A stretch of DNA of 64,000 nucleotides from Isoetes taiwanensis (lineage: Eukaryota > Streptophyta > Lycopodiopsida > Isoetales > Isoetaceae). The notes under the pieces are model-generated. The model did no database searches, was not told the DNA's origin, and saw only the letters and a program-made list of their open reading frames with translations. Positions 58,936-64,000 of the stretch are shown piece after piece. Both the position numbers and the translations under genes were made by a program. How positions within the stretch are numbered: the first letter of the stretch is position 1; the number at the start of each line of letters is the position of its first letter. The stretch covers positions 22,287,569 through 22,351,568 of the forward strand of contig JAJEKV010000003.1 in assembly GCA_021234155.1 (NCBI GenBank), read 5' to 3'.

Positions 58936-61602
58936 TCATCTCCTGCAAGACAATACAATAATATTCAACACCTGGAAAACATAATACTTACAATGAAAAT
59001 ATGGAATAAGGAATAAAGAAAACATAATACTTACAATGATTTTACTAATGATCCTGCCTCACTCAAGCTGCCAACGTTTATAACAAAATTCTCGATCCTG
59101 TTACCTGTGATTGAAACTCTCCCACCACTAGAAAAAACATTTTCATCGTTGAAATACTTCTTCAATGCTGGCTTCTCATTCAACAGATGATCTAGGTCGG
59201 TCATATAGGCATCGTCAATGACGACAGGAGCAAAAACTCCACTAGAAGAACCTGCAATTAAATTAAAAACAATAAATAAAGCAAGAATTCAAAGAAACTA
59301 CAAGAATTCAAAGAAATACAAACCTGCAACTACAAAAATTCAAAGAAACCTGAAACTACAAAAATTCAAAGAAACCTGCAACTACAAGAATTCAAAGAAA
59401 TAGAAAATATTCAAGTACCAGAACTTGCAGCTACATTTCTGACATCTTTTAGCGGAATGGAATTTGAAGAACGCAGACCAGCTGCCTTTTCCGCATTACC
59501 AGATAGGCCAGCATTCAAAGTTTGTACGTTAGCAGCAAAAGATTCGACATACGTCTTACCAGAATTCAAACACTCCATCGCAGATGCCTTTGCTACAATT
59601 CCGCTTTGATCATACCTCTGATAAGATTCTGGATTTTTATGCCCTGTAATTTTCATTCCAATCTCTATCGGAACACCTGAAACTGACATCTGTGTGATCG
59701 CCGTGGTCCTGCAACTTTTATTTGTATAGTTACCTTCTAAATGACAGATTGCTGCCATATCTCTAAACCAAGTACCAATAGTCTTCGAAGACACATGATT
59801 AGTGTTATACCAAATCTCAGATCTAGGACGATTTATGGCCTGCAAGAAGACAAACCTGCCACCAAATTTGTCCTGCACCTCATACTTCGGCAACCTAAAT
59901 TCCAAGTGCTTCCAGCACTCTATGACATCTTCCTCATAGCATCTTACCGGCTCACGAAAATCCTCAGGTTTACATTTATTTATTCCGCCATGCCAATTTT
60001 TACTCGTTGTCTCGCAATACTCAAGGTATTCCCTAACACAATCCTTCCCAATTGCAAACTGGAAATCACGCACCTTACGCAACTCTACGCCGCCGCGAAT
60101 AAGAAATCTGGACATGCAATAAAATGCAAACCTCTTTTGCAAGCCCAAATTATTGGTTACTTGATGTGCTTCATGTCCCAAAATCCGGCATTGATCTTCC
60201 CTGCTAATAATGTCAGACTTCTTCCGCTTTGGAATGCATCCAGCTGCAACAGACTCTTGCATTGCCACCTCCAATGCTTTACGAGCCTTTATAAACTTTA
60301 TATCATGGTACGTATCAATCAACTTCTCTTCTGTCCTATTCTGAATCATTCTTGCATCCTGTGCACGACGCAAGATTCTGTTAAAGCCTCTATACAAATT
60401 CTGCAACCTGCAGAAAAGCAATATAAACATACGTTAAAACTTACATAAATATTAAAAACAAATATAAAAATAAATCAGAACTTACGTATCCGGAGGATAA
60501 CATTTCCCATCAAGTCGCCGCACACACAACATAAATTCTTCCAAATTATCTGCCAGCTCGTCCAAGGGAATTTCTTCAATCGCTTTATCTACTGATTTTC
60601 CAACGTGCAACCTCCATGCATCAAATCGACCCCTGATCCAGTCGTCCTTCGTTTCAGATGGATTTACAAATGGTGCATTCACCCTCTTAACAAGTTCGGG
60701 ATCCAAATCGGTAATCCCACCAATACGTAATGCCTTCTTTCCACCTCTGCCATTTACTACCTCTGCAATACCATTCTCATCTTCTACATCACTGCCATCT
60801 GCCCTATTTTCTACACCATCTCCCATAATTGTCTCATCTTCAAATGGAGTACCAAGAAAGAAAGAAGGACAAGTCTCTTCTAAACTTACACCACCTATAA
60901 GAAACAAAATACAATATGGAATCAGGGTCAAAACTACATACAGCAGAACAGACCTGAAAACCCTACATACTAGCAGAACAGACTTGAAAAATAAATAAAA
61001 GAATGATACATACCAGCACTCGTGGCTCCAGAACTCGTGGCTCCAGCACTCGTGGCTCCAGCATTCGTGGCTCCAGAACTCGTGGCTGCAAAACTAGTGG
61101 CTCCAGAAGCATCTGCATATAAACTCCTGCCTCCAGAAGCATCTGCATTTGAACTCCTCCCTCCACAAGCATCTGCAATAGCAAAGAAATGTTGCATGCA
61201 ACAATAAAGTAATCTTTAATAAGAATAGAACGTACCTGTGCCATCATCAGAACCTAGGGGAGCTAAATCCGAACAAGAAACACCTGAAACATAAAAATAA
61301 AGCTAAGATTCGCTAAAAACTCATAAAGATTAACTAAAAACTCGTCAACATTAACTAAAAACTCGCCAAGATGAACAAATACCTGCATTATTTCGACCTA
61401 CTACTCCAACTTCGCTCAAAGAACCAGCTGCTAAAGCTAAGCAAGAAAGATCAGCTTGCGAAGCCACAAAAAACTCCAATACTGCAAAAATGAAGCCAAA
61501 AATGCCTTGAGCAAGCTTCCTTCTGGCCGTCGCCTTCGCCATTCGAAGAGAAACGCTGCTCGGATGCATAGGCGGCCTCCCTGGGCGCCTCGACGAAGTC
61601 AT
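58936..61602 (-). CDS. Tyrosine-recombinase (Crypton/DUF3504-like) protein, seven exons, apparently intact
   Basis: Minus-strand exons, all with GT-AG borders and matching phases: 61602-61383, 61283-61236, 61172-61014, 60894-60486, 60407-59419, 59251-59035 and 58942-58936, summing to 2049 nt (682 residues plus stop) with no internal stop. Residues about 74-145 are Gly/Ala/Ser/Thr repeats (GATSA units) from small phase-1 exons. Exon 4 holds LDPELVKRVNAPFVNPSETK and RGRFDAWRLHVGKSVDKAIE. Exon 5 carries the catalytic domain: Arg in RFLIRGGVELRKV (R383), KSCRTT (K509, R512), TGHKNPES (H535) and YQRYD (Y541 or Y544). This is the R..[H/K]xxR..H..Y order of tyrosine recombinases, closest in feel to Crypton-derived DUF3504 domains. 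The start is the first ATG of the open frame consistent with the exon; an ATG further upstream (61749) would run through a hairpin. The start and the tiny last exon are the least certain parts. Confidence 0.8.
59283..59405 (-). repeat. Intronic tandem repeat
   Basis: A unit of about 20-25 bp containing ACAAGAATTCAAAGAAA recurs five to six times inside intron 5 of the recombinase gene, with small variations. Confidence 0.9.
61014..61172 (-). repeat. 15-bp coding repeats in the recombinase exon 3
   Basis: The unit GGAGCCACGAGTGCT and variants repeat about seven times in frame, encoding GATSA/GATSS. Longer DASGGRS-type units precede them. The repeats are multiples of three bases and keep the frame. 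Confidence 0.9.
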
Positions 61603-61653
61603 GCCCGCAGGGGAAAAGGGGGGCAAATTTTGCTCCCCTGTTTCCATATTGAT

Positions 61654-61725
61654 GGGGAAAGGAAATTGGGTCACAATTTCCGGTCCCCGGCTGGACCGGA
61701 AATTGCGACCCAATTTCCTTTCCCC
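61654..61725. repeat. 33-bp-arm near-perfect hairpin upstream of the recombinase start
   Basis: The arms 61654-61686 and 61693-61725 (GGGGAAAGGAAATTGGGTC and onward) pair with a single mismatch around a 6-base loop. It lies 52-123 bp upstream of the proposed start codon. It may be a promoter or 5' UTR hairpin, or a terminus of a mobile unit. Confidence 0.92.
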
Positions 61726-61999
61726 CATACAACTTGTAAAAGGGCCCAACTTGCAAGTGAGAGGAAGAAGATGAAAACGGTTTTCTCATTAAAAAAATCT
61801 TACAAATGGGTTGCATCTTTTCACACGTTGCATCTTTTCACATCCATAATCCAATGGACCACAACAAAAGTTTTTTGCCCACAACAAAATCAACGGTCAA
61901 CATCGCGTACAAACTATCATCTTATTTGGGCTTTAGTATTTAGTACTATCAAAATATATGTAATTGTGTTTCAAATTTTTCTTTTTGTTTTTTTTTTTT

Positions 62000-62340
62000 G
62001 GGTTGCCCCTAAGGGGGCAAACCCTTGTTCATGTGGGTTTTAGGCATATTCTAAGTATATGCTGGAATATTCTTAGAATATGTTGGAAACTGCTAAAAAC
62101 CCTTCGTTGCCTGTAAACTGGCGGTTGCCATCGTTGCTGGGCGGCCACTGTGCAAATGGGCTAACCGGTTGTGCTATTTCTACTGAATCTGAGAGCAGAG
62201 CTCTTCTGTCTATCTCTTCTCGAATCTTGTGTTGCTCTATCACCATAGCTGGATTTGTGTAACTCTCGTTAAGAATGGATTTGAGGACTTGGCCAGTGCA
62301 CAAGATTTGAGGATTTGTCGACGCCATCCTTTTGGAGCTC
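62000..62340 (+). mobile_element. Left end of a second hairpin-family insert
   Basis: A T-run is followed by GGGTTGCCCC, TAA and GGGGGCAAACCC, then the conserved second hairpin at 62045-62082. The match to 21090-21175 is clear. Both copies continue with a weakly similar stretch that on the minus strand reads as a short ORF (62327-62073, MASTNPQILCTGQVLKSILN) not recognised as a known protein. The right end is not found in the window. Confidence 0.7.
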
Positions 62341-63737
62341 AGCTATGGCGTAGATATTTTCGCAATCAACTATGAGAAGACTCGCAAGGGAGCGTTTTTC
62401 TCCAGCAGGTATAAGTGGAAGGGTAAGGTTTAGAGAAGACAAGAAAGAGGAAAAAGGAAGATTTTTTCACAGAAACAAGGGTTTCTTTGAGGATTGTTTT
62501 TTGTAGAAACAGGGGTTTTTTTGTGGAAGAAAACTCTGGATTTTTGTTTCATTCTCTGCATCATAATTTGTTCCAGATTTAGCATCATTATATGTCTCTA
62601 CGCTCAGCTCCAAGATCGCTATAGTTAAAGCTTGATAATGCAGCTGCTTGGTATTAGAAAACAAGGGATTTTAGTGCAGATACATGGGATTTTTTCCACT
62701 ATTCTTGATTGCATGGGATCGATTCTCTCTTTCATGGTTGATTAGTGTTTTTTTTCCCTTCTCTTCTTCCAGTACTAGGAGTTCTTAAGGCACCGATTTG
62801 TATTATGCAAGAGGGCCAATCTTTTCTATATTGATTCTTGCAGATCGACACTTGTAAAAGGGCCTATTTTTCACAAAAGAACAGAAGGCAAAGAAGCAGG
62901 GGGTTTTTGTGCAGAGACAGAGGATCTTTTACCTATTGATGATTGCAGGCCAATGTTTTCTCTACTGTTTCTTGCAGAGCCCGATTTTTTTCTCCTCAAG
63001 AAGTTCTAACAGGGACTAAGATGGCAAAAATAGGGAAAAAGAAAGGAAAGGACAAGATGACCTGTAAACACCTGTAACATTTGCTGCTTTACTACTTGGA
63101 TTCTTGTCTAAAGAAAGGTTGGCAATTGGAACCCGTAAAGCAATGTTTTGTTAGGTAATGATCAAACCCTGCCCTTATTACAGTCAAACAGTAAGTCAGG
63201 CAATCGCTGAACTGTTACCTGGAGAGGGTTTACTGGCTCTTGTACCTGTCCTAGAGCGTTTTCTGGTGAGAAGATGACTCTATCACCTGTGGAGATTTCT
63301 TTGTTTGTCATATCTTGATTCGAAATCTGTTGAGGTTATCTCTTCTCTTTTTTCAGGCATTTCATTTGTCTTTGAATATGATATCTACTGAGACACACAA
63401 TGCTGTGAAAGATGTGATTGACTCATGCAAGCACTCATCGTGACAATTATTTAGCTCTTCTGGAAGGTCCGAGGACTAATGTTCTTTTTGTAAATCTATT
63501 GGATAACAGCTCATTCTTTTAAGGCCACTATGCCAATCTATTGTACATATGCTTGTGACAGCTAACAAAAGATTGGGTCACGAGCTAATTCAAAACCTAC
63601 AATTGTATTATGTAATTGTAATTGTAATTGTATTGAATCACGCCTGTTAGACCATCAGGTCCATAGACGAGAAAAGTTACATGCATGTTTTTTTGGTCAA
63701 CTGAAGAAAAAGGGAAAAACTAACAAAAAACTAGACC
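62341..63737. other. No gene recognised
   Basis: It contains repeated G/T-rich blocks such as GAAACAAGGGTTTCTTTG near 62470-62520 and variants to 62900. The last 150 bp are probably the 3' UTR of the following non-LTR element, with an ACAATT repeat tail near 63600-63635 on the minus strand. Confidence 0.4.
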
Positions 63738-64000
63738 TTACACATCAAGGTCTTTTGCCATGTCGTAAAGGTCCAGTAGCTCTTTCCTTGACCTGTCATA
63801 ATCTTGAAGATACATACCAAGTTTTATAACTGGTAAATTCAAAAGCTCGTGAAAAGAATCGCACCTGATATCATGCTGTGCCCTTAGGTAGTCAAAAGCT
63901 GAGCAATGGAGAAGAGCATGTCGTTCATCTTCTACTTGAGCATCTAGGCAGCAAGGACAAAAACGCAATTCACGTGGCATATCCTGCTCTCGTCCCACCT
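63738..64000 (-). mobile_element. C-terminus of a non-LTR retrotransposon, cut by the window edge
   Basis: The minus-strand ORF ends at 63738 and contains RFCPCCLDAQVEDERHALLH followed by CSAFDYLRAQ. This has the C-x2-C...H-x4-C arrangement and the VEDExHxLxxC signature found after the reverse transcriptase of many LINE-like elements. Downstream on the minus strand lies an A/T tail with ACAATT repeats, as expected for a LINE 3' end. The N-terminal part is outside the window, so intactness is unknown. Confidence 0.7.

Noticed and set aside
59283-59405. Spaced repeats resembling a CRISPR array
   Set aside because: The units are contiguous intronic minisatellite copies without unique spacers, in a eukaryotic gene.
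59741-60448. Plus-strand ORF of 235 codons
   Set aside because: It is antisense to the recombinase catalytic exon, which has spliced-gene support on the minus strand.
61456-62043. Plus-strand ORF of 195 codons
   Set aside because: It runs antisense to the recombinase first exon, through the long hairpin and into the T-run of another repeat.

Overview
The window reads as nuclear DNA of a land plant. It has GT-AG introns, plant gene families (chloroplast-type ribosomal protein L11, ketol-acid reductoisomerase, PDX1, pectinesterase, HAK/KUP potassium transporter, glutamate-receptor-like, PPR, F-box, DNAJC17) and plant-type Ty1/copia and Ty3/gypsy elements. It is AT-rich, crowded with decayed copies and poor in intact genes, as in a large repeat-rich genome. 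I cannot fix the lineage; a seed-free vascular plant is only a guess.

Layout. 1-9.6 kb: T-rich, rearranged repeat units around a decayed unrecognised plus-strand ORF, plus a minus-strand coiled-coil remnant. 10.08-10.42 kb: a complete miniature LTR retrotransposon (TRIM/SMART type) with 5-bp target duplication. 12.4-13.7 kb: two unidentified minus-strand exons flanking three ~127-bp repeats, each centred on a near-perfect palindrome. 14.5-19.1 kb: relics of RPL11, pectinesterase and a potassium transporter. 20.6-28.9 kb (+) and 44.6-49.5 kb (-): two halves of one Ty3/gypsy element. Each half stops at the same point in reverse transcriptase, and the outer ends carry matching target duplications (ATCAG), so a later inversion of about 20.6 kb split the element. 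Its 5' LTR was also hit by a 3.1-kb hairpin-ended insert carrying PDX1 and reductoisomerase relics. Inside the inverted segment are a PPR relic, an F-box gene with two frameshifts, a DNAJC17-like gene with one nonsense codon, an L1-type LINE tail and a small-heat-shock relic. 50.9-51.7 kb: glutamate-receptor fragment. 52.1-56.9 kb: a young copia element with 311-bp LTRs and 5-bp target duplication, whose ORF is broken near its end. 58.9-61.6 kb (-): the most interesting locus, an apparently intact seven-exon gene for a tyrosine-recombinase (Crypton/DUF3504-like) protein of about 682 residues. 62.0 kb: another hairpin-ended repeat end. 63.7-64 kb: C-terminus of a non-LTR element, cut by the window edge.

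The genes do not form a pathway. The window is a record of transposition, gene capture, inversion and many short tandem duplications of roughly 10-60 bp that have broken reading frames. Only the tyrosine-recombinase gene looks intact over its whole length. No tRNA, rRNA or CRISPR array was found.
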